Below, piece after piece: positions 43,388-54,720 of a stretch of 64,000 nt of DNA. Position numbers and translations under genes: made by a program. Location of the stretch: NCBI GenBank assembly GCA_017979445.1, contig CM030710.1:18462248-18526247 (forward strand), written 5' to 3'. Origin of the DNA: Akebia trifoliata (taxonomy: Eukaryota > Streptophyta > Magnoliopsida > Ranunculales > Lardizabalaceae). A model generated the notes under the pieces. The model saw only the letters and a program-made list of their open reading frames with translations. It made no database searches and was not told the origin of the DNA. Every line of letters starts with the position of its first letter. The first letter of the stretch is position 1.

Positions 43388-44561
43388 TAGGGGTGCACAT
43401 GGTTCGGATTTTGACAAAATTAGAACCGAACCAAACATAATCGGTTCTACAAATTTAGAACCGATCCAATCCAATTATCCTATGGAGCCGAACCAATCCA
43501 ATCCAATCTTGGTTCAGATTGGTTCGAATCGGTTCTCGATTCTCATACTTATTATTTTCAATAGTAATAAAAATCAAGAAAAAATAATGAACCAATCTAA
43601 TGTAATAAAAATCATAAAAAAAATCACAAGTTCGTTAATTCTTGATTTCAATGCTCACAACCTTCTCACCTTATATCTTTTTCCTAAAAATAAAATTCAA
43701 TGAAAAATGTTGACAATAAAAGGAAATTATTTAGATACATCTAGGTTAAATACGGGCCAAATAACCATCAATCAACATGATTTTCTAGATGAGAAATTAC
43801 AATAGGATTATAAAAAATAAAAAAATTCGTAAAAGAGGGAACCTAATCGGCTAATCCTATCGAATATAAATTAAGAAAAAAGAACAAACAAGAATATTCA
43901 AGATCCATCCTTTTCAAAGTCTACAATAGAATTCGAGAAGGAAGATCTTTGTTAATTACTTTACTAGGCCTAAAATTGCACAAAATCTTCGTTAAAATCG
44001 TTAACTTTTATAATTAAGGGACAAAAGAAAAGCAAGAATTCAGATGCAATTGTAACCCTAATATCAGTAAGAAAAGAAGAAAAAAAAAAAGAAAAACCTT
44101 AATTGTAGGAGATTTGAAACCCTAGAAAATCAGAAGATTTAAAAAGAGAAAGAAAGAGATGGATTTGGTACCTTTGCGATTGGAGAACGAAGATCAATGG
44201 TGTCGCTCCATCCAAACAAGAATACCTCTTCGTTTTTCGATGAGCTGCCGAGGTGGCGAGGCAAGGTGAGTGAGGGAGACGAATGAGAAAAATGGCTAGG
44301 TTTTCTATTTTTAGTTCTTCTAACATGAAGAAAAAGAGAGAAAATGAGAAATAATATGAAATTTTATTTTATATATATAATTGGTTCAATTTTCGGATTG
44401 GTTCGGTTCTATATGTCTCTAATCCGGAATCGAACAAAATTAACCGGATTTTTTTTATGATCCGTACTCGAACCGTGAGTGTGTTCAATCCGAACCAATC
44501 CAATCCAAAAACTTCGGATTGGTTCGGTTCTCAGATTTATCCAATCCAATGTGCATCCCTA
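43388..44561. mobile_element. hAT-like non-autonomous DNA transposon (1174 bp)
   Basis: The inverted ends are TAGGGGTGCACATGG and, on the other strand, TAGGGATGCACATTGG. An 8-bp target duplication ATAAGATC stands at 43380-43387 and 44562-44569. Both ends carry several subterminal copies of GGTTCGG/GGATTGG in both orientations, typical of hAT elements. The inside has no recognisable transposase; the longest minus-strand frame (44326-44099, 75 codons) is not a known domain. It is inserted in Tekay-4 RT, next to the catalytic motif. Confidence 0.88.
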
Positions 44562-46306
44562 ATAAGATCTATAAATATTGCTAGTGTATTCGTCAGACCG
44601 AAAGGCATTACTAGATACTCAAAGTGTCCTAGCCTGGTCCAAAATGTCATCTTCGAAATATCCACCTACCAGATTCTCAACTTTTGGTACTTGGATAGCA
44701 AATCGATCTTAGAGAAATATTGGGTACCCTGTAGTTGGTCAAACAGATCATCAATGCATGGAATAGGGTATTTATTTTTTATTGTCACTTGATTTAGCTT
44801 CCGGTAAGTTATGCATAATTGAAACGATGAATCTTTCTTCTTAATGAATAGAACTGGTGTTCCCCAGGGTGAGGAACTCAGCTGAATAAACCCTAAGCAC
44901 GTAAGCTTATCAATCCATGCTTTCAACTCTCAGGTTTCTACTAGGGCCATTTTGGTATGGTGAAATAGAAATAGGCCCTATGCCTGGCACCAAGTCAATC
45001 GAGAATTGTATCTCACAACACGGGGGCAAACCTAGTAATTCTTCTGGAAAAATATCCCCAAATTCCTTGATTACCTCTATCATATCCATCGATGTCGCTA
45101 CCTCTAACACTTTTAGATTTCCCAGCTATTTTTATGGAAAGCCATTCTTTTGTACCTGGATTCCTGAACATTGACCCTCGGTTACCTCGATTTCCTAAGA
45201 ATAACTGATCTCGTGAAGCAATTGACATAAGCGTGGTTCTGTACTAACCAATTCATTCTTAAAATGACGTTAAAATTGTAACAATCTAATATCATGAGGT
45301 CAATAATTATTACCTAGTCATCTATCCTAACTATACAGTTTCGACACAGTTTCTAGGCTATCTAACGGTCTCCCAACAGTGTAGCTAGTTTTAGTACTGA
45401 GCCAATATCAGAAATTTCTAATTCTAGCAACCATACAATCTCAGTGGAAATATATGATTTAGAGGAACCAGTATCAAATAAAACTTGAATTTTCAGATTA
45501 AAAATTAAAATTGTACCTTCCAACACCTCATCTAAGATAGATACCTTCTCTTGGGTCAAATAGTATATCCTGTCCTGGGGTCTAGAAATAACCTCGGTCT
45601 ACGATTGTGATTAAGGGTACTCTCTCCTAAAATGTCTCACCTGGCCACACGTGAAACATGTCAACGGTCCCGCCAATATAGGTCTCTATCAGGTGGGTGG
45701 TAGCAGGTTGGGCCTACGATTTCTAAATTTTCCCTATTGGTCCCCTTAGCCCTAATGGCCTCGCTAGAGCCCTAACTACTCTATAATTCGATAGTGGAGG
45801 AACTTTATACTACGGATTTGCTGACCCAGAGGCACTTGGCCTCAAATACATCAGCTTCTTGGCCAAATCTGATCTAGGAGGAAAAAAAAGTCTAGGGTCT
45901 ATTGGTGGGCCCCTAGAAGTTTGTAACTATATCTCCTCTTGTTTTATGCTCTGAGCTCGACTCATTGTATCTCTGTAGCTGGTAGTCTCAATAACCGACA
46001 TTCTAGCCCTTATGTAGGATTGCAATCCTCTGAAAAATCTATTGGCCTTCTGTAGATCTGTCAGAATAAGCTTGGGTGCATATTGTGACAATCTAGTAAA
46101 CTTTAGCTCATAGTTGATAACTGATAGATTGCCTTGCACCAACCTCAAAAAACTCCTCATATTTGATTTCTTGAGTAGTCTTAGATATAAATCTATCTAG
46201 AAACATCCTCTCAAAGTTTGCCCACTCAAATGACCCATCACCTATTATGTTTTTCTTGGAATGCTACTAATGACTGGCATCCCCATCTTACTGAAATGTT
46301 GTCCCT
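44562..46306 (-). pseudogene. Tekay-4 gag (part), zinc knuckle, protease and RT N-terminal half
   Basis: In minus-strand order: gag (46160-45927, 77 open codons, SVINYELKFTRLSQYAPKL), a knuckle near 45665-45615 (CFTCGQVRHFRREY, last Cys changed to Tyr), and protease (45559-45362, VLFDTGSSKSYIS with the DTG triad). RT follows: VIKEFGDIFPEELLGLPPCC near 45085-45020, then [15 protein letters not shown] and [15 protein letters not shown] in 44926-44666. Frames shift between blocks. Upstream, gag is cut by the solo LTR at 46312 and continues at 48057-48307. Confidence 0.83.
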
Positions 46307-47087
46307 GTCACTGTAGACACCCCATTTTTGCATCCGCCTGATTAATCAACTCGTCAACTCGATTGCAATGATTCCCAATGATGGATGTGTATTCCGTTGC
46401 TTTATTTTGTTACCAGATATGTTTCAGAAATCCGGATGAGGTATCTCGAACTGACAAAACCTTAGAAACTACGCTACGCTAGGAAAATACGACCCCAGAA
46501 ACATAGAAATCATCATCTTGCAGACCAGAAAGAAACTTCACGATAAAAATCACTAAAAATTACCAAATTACCAAAATATCCCTAACCTCAAAACAACCCT
46601 AGAGCCTACATTACGCTTAGGAAAACTCTCTCGAACACATAAAATAACAGATCGAAACCAAATAAATCATTTCACCAATTTTAAAAGAATTCGACAAAAT
46701 TACGAAAATGCCCCTCATAAAGTTCACAATCATTTCACACAAAAAACTTCATAAATGACACAAAATAATATTTCCATTGAATTCCTTACGAAAAATCGAT
46801 TCTAAAACATCCTAGAACATTAAAAACCGACTTAAAACGTGAAAAGTCCTCTCCGGGGACAAAACGGTAATTTCACAATTTTTATAATTAAAAAGTTTGA
46901 AATTAATAAATAAAAAATTAAATAATTAAAGTGAAACATTGATGAAATTAATTTAGAAATTTGAACCTAAAAAATCGATCAATCGGACTTTCGGGTAAAA
47001 TTGTTGAGGGTTCGTGGGATATTTCTTTAAGGACCCCTCCATTTGGGGGTCCAAAGAATTAAAGAAATAATGGAAGGGGGTTCTCCA

Positions 47088-47262
47088 AAATTAAAAGTAA
47101 ATCAAGCAAGACTGAAGTCAAGGTATTAAAGTCAATCAAGTGAGACTGAAGTCAAAATTTAAGTCAATTAAGCAAGACTGAAGTCAAAATATTAAAAGTC
47201 AATCAATTAAGACTAAAGTCAAAACATTAGAAGTCAATCAAATAAGATCAAAAGTCATAATA
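47088..47262. repeat. Tandem repeat, about 34 bp unit, five copies
   Basis: Units of the type AGTCAATCAAGCAAGACTGA plus AGTCAAAATATTAAA, with small length changes, in the U3 part of the solo LTR. A second run of about 20-bp units (AATTCTACCTAAAACAA type) follows at about 47280-47420. Confidence 0.85.
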
Positions 47263-47439
47263 GAATTATAATTGATTAATAACTCTATCTAATAGAGTTC
47301 TAACTTAAAAATAATTCTACCTAAAACAATTCTAATTAAAACACAATTCTACCTAAAACAAGTCTAACTAAAACACAACTCTAATTAAAAGATCTCTAAT
47401 TAAACACTAACTCTATCCAAATCAACCCCTAAAAACATC

Positions 47440-47447
47440 TATAAATA
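47440..47447 (+). promoter_or_regulatory. TATA box of the + strand Tat-like solo LTR
   Basis: TATAAATA followed by GAGG, a typical plant Pol II context, about 1130 bp from the LTR start. Confidence 0.6.
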
Positions 47448-48056
47448 GAGGTGCTCACACCCTATTTTCGTATCAAATCATAAACCCTAAGAGAAGTAGG
47501 TCTAGAAGCTCCCCTAGCCCCCCATAAACCCTAGTTTTGGAGCCCCAACTCCTTACCTAACATCCCCCCTTCGATTTTAGCATAAGAAACACCTAAAAGC
47601 CCTCCAAAAACACTCTCAAATCCGCAACAAACTTGAAGAGTTCAGATCCAAAAGCAAGGAGATACCTCGGTCTAGGAGATCCGAAGTCAAATCCGGAGAC
47701 AGAACGAAGCAAGGGAGCACGGTACAAGGAGCTCTTTTTGTCAGATCTGAGGGAACAAAGTCCTTGCTATCGGAAAGGTAAATTTTTATTTTTATTTATT
47801 TTTATCTAGGTTTTAGCAATGTAATTTACTTGAGAATTTAGTAGAGACCGGCTTTGGCCGGGCGGGGTTGGTGCCTAACACCTTCCAATCCCGTAACATG
47901 ATCCCCGGATTCAGTTTTTTTTGGTTTTAGATTAGTTTTTATCCGTTTAGAGTCATTGATCGGTTCCTAGACCGTAATAACTAGGTGGCGACTCCCAAAC
48001 CTCAAGGGTCAAAAGCGGATCCGCGCACCCCGCGGATCGAGGGCGCTTTCAGTCAC

Positions 48057-48307
48057 CTATTGATCTCTCGGGTACTGTATGGAACTCAAAATCTCTCAAA
48101 TCTTCAAGATCCATTGTTTGATCTCATCTAAAACATAAAAACTCCAAAATCTCAGTGGACATAGTCGTTGGAAATTCTATAATCACATCCCCGTATCTGC
48201 CTGTCCATGGGGTTGAGAAATTCTTTCATTCCTTAAAGCCATGACCTGTGGCCGTGTTCCTTGTGGTAAAACTTGAGGTGGACTAGGATCAATAACTTGA
48301 CAAACCA
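48057..48307 (-). pseudogene. Tekay-4 gag, N-terminal side
   Basis: Minus-strand gag upstream of the solo LTR. It includes IDPSPPQVLPQGTRPQ (within 48300-48240) and a degenerate core block near 48170-48060 that matches Tekay-3 at 35440-35600. It joins directly to LTR sequence near 48308, so the true gag start and the primer site are deleted. Confidence 0.7.
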
Positions 48308-49441
48308 TATACAAAAAATCATATATATGCCAAAAATACACAAGCAGCGAAAGATTGTAAATATCAAACAACGTAAAGTTAGATCAGGGTGCAGAAGAAG
48401 TAAAAATATATAGGATTACAAAAATATCCTCTAACTAACAAAATCCTAATTTTTGACCCCAAAATTTGTATACAACTTACACGGACTGAGGTGGCTAGAT
48501 ATAATCCCAATGCTCATCAGGTAACGGACTCTAGTTTTCTATATGACTAACTAGATGCTCCTCACTCTTTAGCTCCATACTCGCCTCGACAACAATAGGC
48601 TTTGAAACTAAAAAATTGGAAAGGAAAGGTAAGTAACAATCGTTACCTAGTAGGTAAATAAATAATTCCCACTAATAACTTCTCCTAGTATAAATGAGTA
48701 AGGATTCTCAGTCATTTCAACACATGCATAGTTTTAAAAGACAAACTACGATTAACAAGTACATATAGCTAGGGATGAGCAACTAAACAGTTAAAATTTC
48801 CATCACAACTAGTAGCAATACTAATAATGTAACATTTTATTTTTATACAATTTTACTTGATAACCTTGAAACAGTAAACATGCTTCTCATTTTATAATTT
48901 AAAATAAAGCAACAGATACATAATACATAATAGGAGAATATTGGAATTTGAGAGTTGGGATTCTACTATTGGATAGCTCCTAGTTAGGATATGGGGTTGC
49001 AATACTTTAATGATTTTGAATTCCTGTTTGTGGTCGATTACTGCAATGTACCACGATTGATTGACCATTTATCCAGCATAGGCTGGTTATTTGACGTAAC
49101 CGTAAGCGATGTCTCTTTTTTTAATGTGTCAAGACATTCGACTACTCTGGATTATTAGTGATCACTAATTAATCATCTTCGTCTATGCCTATTAAACGTG
49201 CATGTGATTTCTATTATACATCCTCATTCATGTACGACCACTTTTACACTACAAGTTCACTAGTAAAGATAGAAAGAAATGATCCCGGATTTCAGTTGTG
49301 ACTCCACTTTCATACATGTCCTATTTCATGTATGAGCTTGGTTCTCCCTATCGTACATCCTAGGACAGTACATCACTTTGACTGATATGACGGACTATCC
49401 TTTCAGGCATTCACAAGTCCTTCAACAATTCACAAAATAGT

Positions 49442-49444
<3 letters not shown>

Positions 49445-49510
<66 letters not shown>
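49445..49510. repeat. (AT)33 microsatellite
   Basis: Uninterrupted AT run of 66 bases in the Tekay-4 LTR. The same place in the other copies has only a few TA units (for example 13528-13536), so it expanded here. Confidence 0.95.
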
Positions 49511-49512
<2 letters not shown>

Positions 49513-50389
49513 TATTTCTTTGAAAATAAATAATAAATTAACATTATATAGTTGAAAATGGATATCCAGTTTCCTACCATGCAACTGTGGCCCACCAGCC
49601 TAAAATAAATAATAGTGCGAAAAGTAAATCAGCACCTTATGCTAACATAAAGTAAATAAGAATGCAATCAAAAGTAATTATCCCTAGATATCAATTCATC
49701 AACCCAAACATAGCACAACAATGTAAAATGTAGATATCCCCTCAGGTATGATTATGACATTTTATCATTTCATTCCTTTTTAACTTTTTCTGGTATGTTT
49801 ACCTTTTGACTTTTAGAACACTATATTCTTTATTTTTATATTCATAAACTCAATATGAGTTCATTGAATATTAAATCATAATTGAAAAATTATCAAAAAT
49901 TTATTCAAAAATGGTCAAAAGAGTTTGGGAATAAATTGGGACAATGTCAAAGACCGTTGGCCAAAGTTATGAAAAATTGGTGGAAATTTGGCTTAGTATC
50001 TGAAAAGTAATTTTTCAAAGTTCTTTAAATTGAAAATGAGATTCTGGAAATGAAACTCTTGAATAAATGTTTTGACATCACGTAATTTTTATAATTCAAT
50101 TCAAAATAACACAAAAGATATTTCGATTTGAAAATCTAACGAAAAAGTCGAATATTACGTTTTGTTCTTGGAATCAAAAATTAGATTTTCATCCTTCTAG
50201 ATTTGGATTTTTAAACCATTTCCATTGTTTCCAAATGGGGGGTAATCCCTTAATTTCAATAAAGAACTTAAAATAAATTGAAAATTCAATTAAAATATGA
50301 CATTTATTTAAGTGCTTTTAATGAAAATAAGGTTGGAAAAATAGTTGCACAACACAGTGAGTAAATAGTGGTGGCCGTGATAGAAGACC

Positions 50390-50460
50390 AATTCTAGCAG
50401 TGGTACTGCCAAATTGGCCTACGGTAGGTGGCGGTTGTACCACCAGTACTACCGACAAAA
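50390..50460. repeat. Hairpin cluster in Tekay-4 LTR
   Basis: GCAGT-GGT-ACTGC at 50397-50409. Also a nested structure at 50422-50454, with outer arms CGGTAG/CTACCG and inner arms GGTGG/CCACC. It occupies the same LTR region as the hairpin cluster at 28594-28753, although the bases differ. Confidence 0.7.
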
Positions 50461-51076
50461 CTGGACAGCCTGCACGAAAATTGGATTTTTGTCCAATTTT
50501 TTGGGTTTCTATGTCGATTCCTCGATATACTATCCCACCCACATATAATTTTTTTTAAATGCAATTAAAACACATCAACACATAGGACTCGCATGAATTT
50601 GAAATAAATGAAAAGGATTCTCCAATTTAAAATAATCACAAGTTTATTAAACACCTAAAGGTAATTTTCACAGTCTACGATTACCAATAGGAATTGAGAG
50701 TCTCCTACCAAAAATCGTGTTTGTCAGCAATAGAGAGCTAGCATGGAAGTCAAGGTGAATACATAGAACTCAAAATTGGATGGATTGGATGCGGAACAAA
50801 TGATAGTTTGCAACGATCTTGAAGATGGCTTGTGCTCATAGTTTAGGTAAATAATTCATGGGCTATGTGGATAGACACACACCAGTATTTTCAATCTACA
50901 TTGTGTAAACCAGCACAAGAAGAAATAACTACAAAAAAAAGATCTCCAAAAATACTGCCAAAATAAACTATTTTTGAACAAAACAGGGGTAGTATAACAT
51001 TCAAACTAACACACAAAACAACGACAAACAAAGCAAATCTTAATGTAAAACTAAAAAAATACTTCTAATAAAAAAT

Positions 51077-52109
51077 CTAATCCCTGTAAGTTTTGCTTCT
51101 AGCAGGGGCTATATCAAACTCTCGTACTCTCTCTCGTTATTCAGCAGCTTCAAGACATCGCTTTAGCGCCTTCTACCCTTTATACAACTTATCCATCTCC
51201 TTGAAATTTTTTGTAAATGCTTTATGGAGGGGATATGGTTTAACATCATCCAAGAAGGATGCGTCTTCGAAATTCGGGCTAAACAATCTAGCTTTGTTCA
51301 TTTCGACTTCATCAAAATCTTGTCCTAGGTACTCATAACCATGGGGACTTCCGTACTCTTCAAAGTGCTTAGGTAGCTACCACAAACCTAGGGCATACTC
51401 TAAAAAAGATAGCATACCCTTGAATTCTGAAAGCTGGATCATCTCACCTTGGAGTGTTAAAATTACCATTGGCATTCCCATACATCTGTGAAGAATTAAA
51501 TAGACCAAGTATGGGAAAACCAATGAGTACCCCTTTTTGGGCCTGACACAAGTATCAATCAAAGTCTCTAAGATGAGACGGGATATGCAAAACGTGTGAT
51601 CCTTAGTCTAGATTACATGCATGATGCACATATGCTTTGTTTAGAATAAAGTATAGTATTATTCTGCGTTCCTAGGGTGTTTGATGCCATCCACGCCAAC
51701 AAATATATTGATTGGCTCAAAAGTTATTTGATAGCAATCCTCTACTTCTCTTACTAATGCGTTACGAATCAAAACCTAATTGAGTGATAAAGAATTCAAA
51801 TGGATGACAGGTATGGCAAGTTCCATTCTTGATTTATGCAATTCCTAGGATTGCGTTGATATCCTCAAAACCACTGGCAAACATGATGCCACATAACTCG
51901 ATGGTGAGCGAAGGAATGGCGGGATTGTCCAAAATAATGAAAGCGTAAAACTCTCTCACTAATTCCTTACAATAGACTTCAAAATCGATGTAGAACAAAG
52001 TTTCCCATCCTTGTTCGACGATAGTATCATGAAACCACGTTCCATTGATACTTTGGAAGTAGTGACCGAAAATAGACTCGTCAAAAATTGTTCATTTGAA
52101 AGAACCCAT
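51077..52109 (-). pseudogene. Athila-A downstream ORF (about 344 codons), broken
   Basis: Homologue of 16728-17733. Readable blocks are MGSFK at the start, FDESIFGHYFQSINGTWF, YCKELVREFYAFIILDNPAI, SLTIELCGIMFASGFEDINA, a 61-codon open piece at 51562-51377 (KGYSLVFPYLVYLILHRCMG, then MPMVILTLQGEMIQLSEF), and a C-terminus REFDIAPARSKTYRD before TAG. Stops interrupt it. Start, stop and length agree with the Athila-1 copy, which supports a real former gene of about 340 residues. It resembles the 'putative plant transposon protein' group; whether it was env-like is not shown by the sequence. Confidence 0.72.
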
Positions 52110-52929
52110 AGGAACCACTACAATAAATATGTTCAAACGATCTGTCTGTGAAATTTGACTATGCTTACTGATTAAAGGACTGCGATACAATGAAAGTTGA
52201 ATGCGACATAATGAATGTGAATGTGAAGATGATGATGATGCAGTGGTTACGAGCTGGTCACAATTTGGTGCTGATTACATTGATGGCTTTGATTTGCATA
52301 GAAATGGTTGAGGAAGGAGATTTGAAAAATGTATTCTTAACGGCTATGGTCTTGGAAATAGAGATGAAAAAGAAGACTTAGAGATTAGGACTTCTTATTG
52401 AGTTTAGGGTTGATAGGAAATTTCCAAATTACCCTTAAAAAATCCTAAATTGCTAAGATAAAAATCCTAAAGTGAAAGAAATACTAATTAAATAAATCCT
52501 AAATTGCTAAAAATTCCTAAAAATTTTAAATAAAAGAAAAACTAATACTAAAGGAAATATTAATTACCTAAGCTTTTGAATGGGAAGGTAGCTATGAGTC
52601 TCACTTAATATGCTAAGAAATCATCACGTTATTGTTTAACACGTAAAGCTTGGGGACATCAGGTATGCCATCCTGATTCATCGGTGACTATTTGAAGATA
52701 GTTAATAAGGGAGAAACCTATTGACAAATACAACATTCATTTCTACTAAGTGTTGTGTAAGCCTAAAAATATGAGATCGATTATGATTTATCTTTTAGAA
52801 CCTACCACTTTGGTTCCAAACCGATAACTATTCCTGATGAGGGAAATGACTAAGTTTTAGGCCTAATTGAAACAAAAAACTATATTACTGATCCAAAATT
52901 TTTAAAACTACAAAAATAAAAAGAATGGG

Positions 52930-53495
52930 TTACCTCCTAGCCAGACGAAAACTCTGTTAATCTTGATAAATCGATTCATTGAGGAGAATAACTTCCTTTG
53001 GTGCTACACACTTGAAATACAGTTTGAGGTGCTTGCCATTCTCTTTGAAAGTATATCCGTCCTTAGGATTAAAGACTTTAACAACACTATGGTAGTATGT
53101 TGTTTGGATAATATAAGGGCTAGTCCAGCGAGACTTGAGTTTTTCTGAAAAAAGATGGAGTTTGTTGTTGACAACAAAACTTTTTGACCATGCTCGAAAT
53201 TTCATCAAAGAATATACTTATCGTGCTAAAATTTTATACGTTTTTTGTAGCATTTAATACGGTCATAAGAGTCATTTATGTTCTCTTCTAATTCAGTGAG
53301 TTATAACTTGCAATTTTCATTAGCTTTATCGAGATCAAAATTAAGGCGTTTGATCATCCAATATGCTTGATGCTCAAGTTCTATAGGGAGATGACAGACC
53401 TTGCGAAAAACTAACTGGTTGGGAGACATCTCTATTGGTGTTTTAAAAGTGGTTCAGTAGGCCCATATTAAATCATTTAATCTCAAAGACCAATC
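52930..53495 (-). pseudogene. Athila-A integrase C-terminal part
   Basis: It matches Athila-B 56004-56560. It begins with DWSLRLNDLIWA at the insertion point, and 53208-52957 is open for 83 codons, with KLKSRWTSPYIIQT and VKVFNPKDGYTFKENGKHLK. That is the GPY/F-like C-terminal module of Athila integrase, here in a frame that is still readable, and it ends near 52957. A frameshift separates it from the upstream portion. Confidence 0.8.
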
Positions 53496-54707
53496 TGATG
53501 AGACTATCATTGTTCTTCTCACTGGAGTTAATAATAATCTTACGTTTACCTTACTTGTGGGGCAAGTAGGGGATCGAACCAAAGAGAAAAGAGGAATAGA
53601 GTTAAGCTAAGAAGATAAAATTCAAATTAACTAAAAGGAATTAAAACTGTTTTTCTTTGTATTTTTGAACTTATAAGAAAATGTAAAATTACTAGAAAAG
53701 AGATTAAAGTAAATGAAATTAAAAGCAAGTAAACTTATGAAATTAAAACACCATTAGAGGTGGATCTACCTAGAACATGTTGATGAGCAATTCTTAGTTT
53801 CAAGCCTTTTTATAACTCAATCATAAGGGCTTGGTGTTAGCTCCTTAGATCGGAAAGTTTTGCAAATGAAATGAAATAAGGGAACATAAACAAAATAGAA
53901 TTCTTTGAAAACTTCCTACTACCAATTATCTAGTTTAAGCATACTTTATCTTGATCTAATCTAAGCATAAAGTATCTATATTAAGAATAATAGGTGCAAG
54001 AAACTTAAAAGAATTCATAAGCATTTTAAATAAAAGAAAGGCATGAAATTAAAAATAACACAAGAACTTGCTCTAGGCTTTTCCACTCTCCAATGGAGGG
54101 GAACTTAGCCTAATGTCATTGCAAGAGAGGGAAGATAAGAGATGAAAGAACTTTTCTTCATTTCATGGAAAAATTACAACTTCTTCTTCTTCTACTTCTT
54201 ACAAGACTAATTAGCCAAAAGAAAATAACTAGAAAATAAAAATACAAAAAATAAGAGAATAGGCAAAGAGCCTTAGATTAAAGGAGTCTTGGATAAGAGA
54301 ACCAAGATGGGACCCTTTCTCTAGAAATGAAGGCTCTATTTATAGAGAAAAATGTGTGTAGAAGAGTCTAAAAGTAGCCTCCACTTTTCTTTGCACAAAA
54401 AGACAAAAAAGGAGAATATGAGTTAAGGATTAGGGCATTCCAAAGTGTTAGGGCATTCCAAAGTAGGCCCAAATGCTTTTGCCTTGAGATTTTGATTCCA
54501 AATTGTTGATTTTCTGCACAAGAAACACACATAATTAGATTTATCTAGTAAATGAATTTATTTATATATAATTAAGCCTAATTAACATGCAACGTGGTGG
54601 TTTGAGGCTTATCATGATTATTATCTTAATATAGAGAAATAGGTACAAAAATCAAGATAAATATCCGGAAAATGTGCGTATAATTGAGTGTTTGGAGACA
54701 CTCATCA
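53496..54707 (-). repeat. Athila-B 3' LTR (1212 bp)
   Basis: On the minus strand it runs from TGATGAGTGTCTCCAAACAC (54707) to a TCTCATCA end (53496). The order of blocks is that of the Athila-1 LTRs, for example GGGGATCGAACC near 53568-53580 as the reverse of GGTTCGATCCC. The family is the same; sequence divergence is clear. Confidence 0.87.
54337..54344 (-). promoter_or_regulatory. TATA box of Athila-B LTR
   Basis: TATAAATA followed by GAGC on the minus strand, at the same relative place (about 365 bp from the LTR start) as in Athila-1. Confidence 0.6.
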
Positions 54708-54720
54708 CACCCCCAAACTT
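54708..54720 (-). other. Polypurine tract, Athila-B
   Basis: AAGTTTGGGGGTG on the minus strand, directly before the LTR start. A second, similar TTTGGGGGTGTATGG stretch at about 55790-55803 lies deeper in the 3' UTR. Confidence 0.88.

Larger units (their letters stand above)
46312..48051 (+). mobile_element. Tat-like solo LTR, + strand (1740 bp)
   Basis: It begins TGTAGACACCCCATTTTTGC and ends GAGGGCGCTTTCA, with a perfect duplication GTCAC (46307-46311 and 48052-48056). The end region has AGGTGGCGACTCC and a GGTGCCTAACACCTT block (47870-47884), the reverse complement of the block at 35814. These fit Tat/Ogre-type LTRs. It contains AGTCAATCAAG-type and AATTCTACCTAAAAC-type short repeats and a TATA box at 47440. 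No coding region is present. Confidence 0.9.
41095..50745 (-). mobile_element. Tekay-4: degenerate Tekay/Del element, minus strand
   Basis: Read from high to low coordinates: partial 5' LTR (50745-48308), gag, zinc knuckle, protease, RT, RNase H and integrase with a chromodomain-like tail near 41100. The primer site and the gag start are deleted at 48308, the 3' UTR and 3' LTR at 41094, and the first 0.9-1.1 kb of the 5' LTR at 50745. It hosts an hAT-like element in RT and a Tat-like solo LTR in gag. Confidence 0.8.
48308..50745 (-). repeat. Tekay-4 5' LTR, truncated at both ends
   Basis: It aligns with the solo LTR at 26428-29886, from about 26570 to 29050. Shared blocks include the AGCGGAAGA/AGCGAAAGA region near 48345, the hairpin at 49309-49336 and AGTGATCACT at 49157-49166. 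It contains a (AT)33 run and a hairpin cluster. The last 145 bp and the first 0.9-1.1 kb of the LTR are missing. Confidence 0.78.
50746..53495 (-). mobile_element. Athila-A: 3' half of an old Athila element
   Basis: Minus strand: end of integrase (53495-52930), damaged pol-end motif, a leader shared with Athila-1 (16590-16720), the downstream ORF (52109-51077), and 3' UTR sequence to about 50746 that matches Athila-1 17735-18040. The 3' LTR is missing at the junction with Tekay-4. At 53495 it is cut by Athila-B. The fragment at 62401-64000 is probably its upstream part. Confidence 0.8.

Noticed and set aside
44099..44326. 75-codon frame in the hAT-like element as a transposase remnant
   Set aside because: No similarity to hAT transposase motifs could be seen; the element is best regarded as non-autonomous.
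47088..47262. CRISPR-like array
   Set aside because: Short, directly adjacent, diverging repeats without unique spacers, inside a plant solo LTR.
49445..49510. (AT)33 as a functional replication or matrix-attachment element
   Set aside because: It is a simple microsatellite expansion at a TA-rich place of the LTR; nothing else supports a function.
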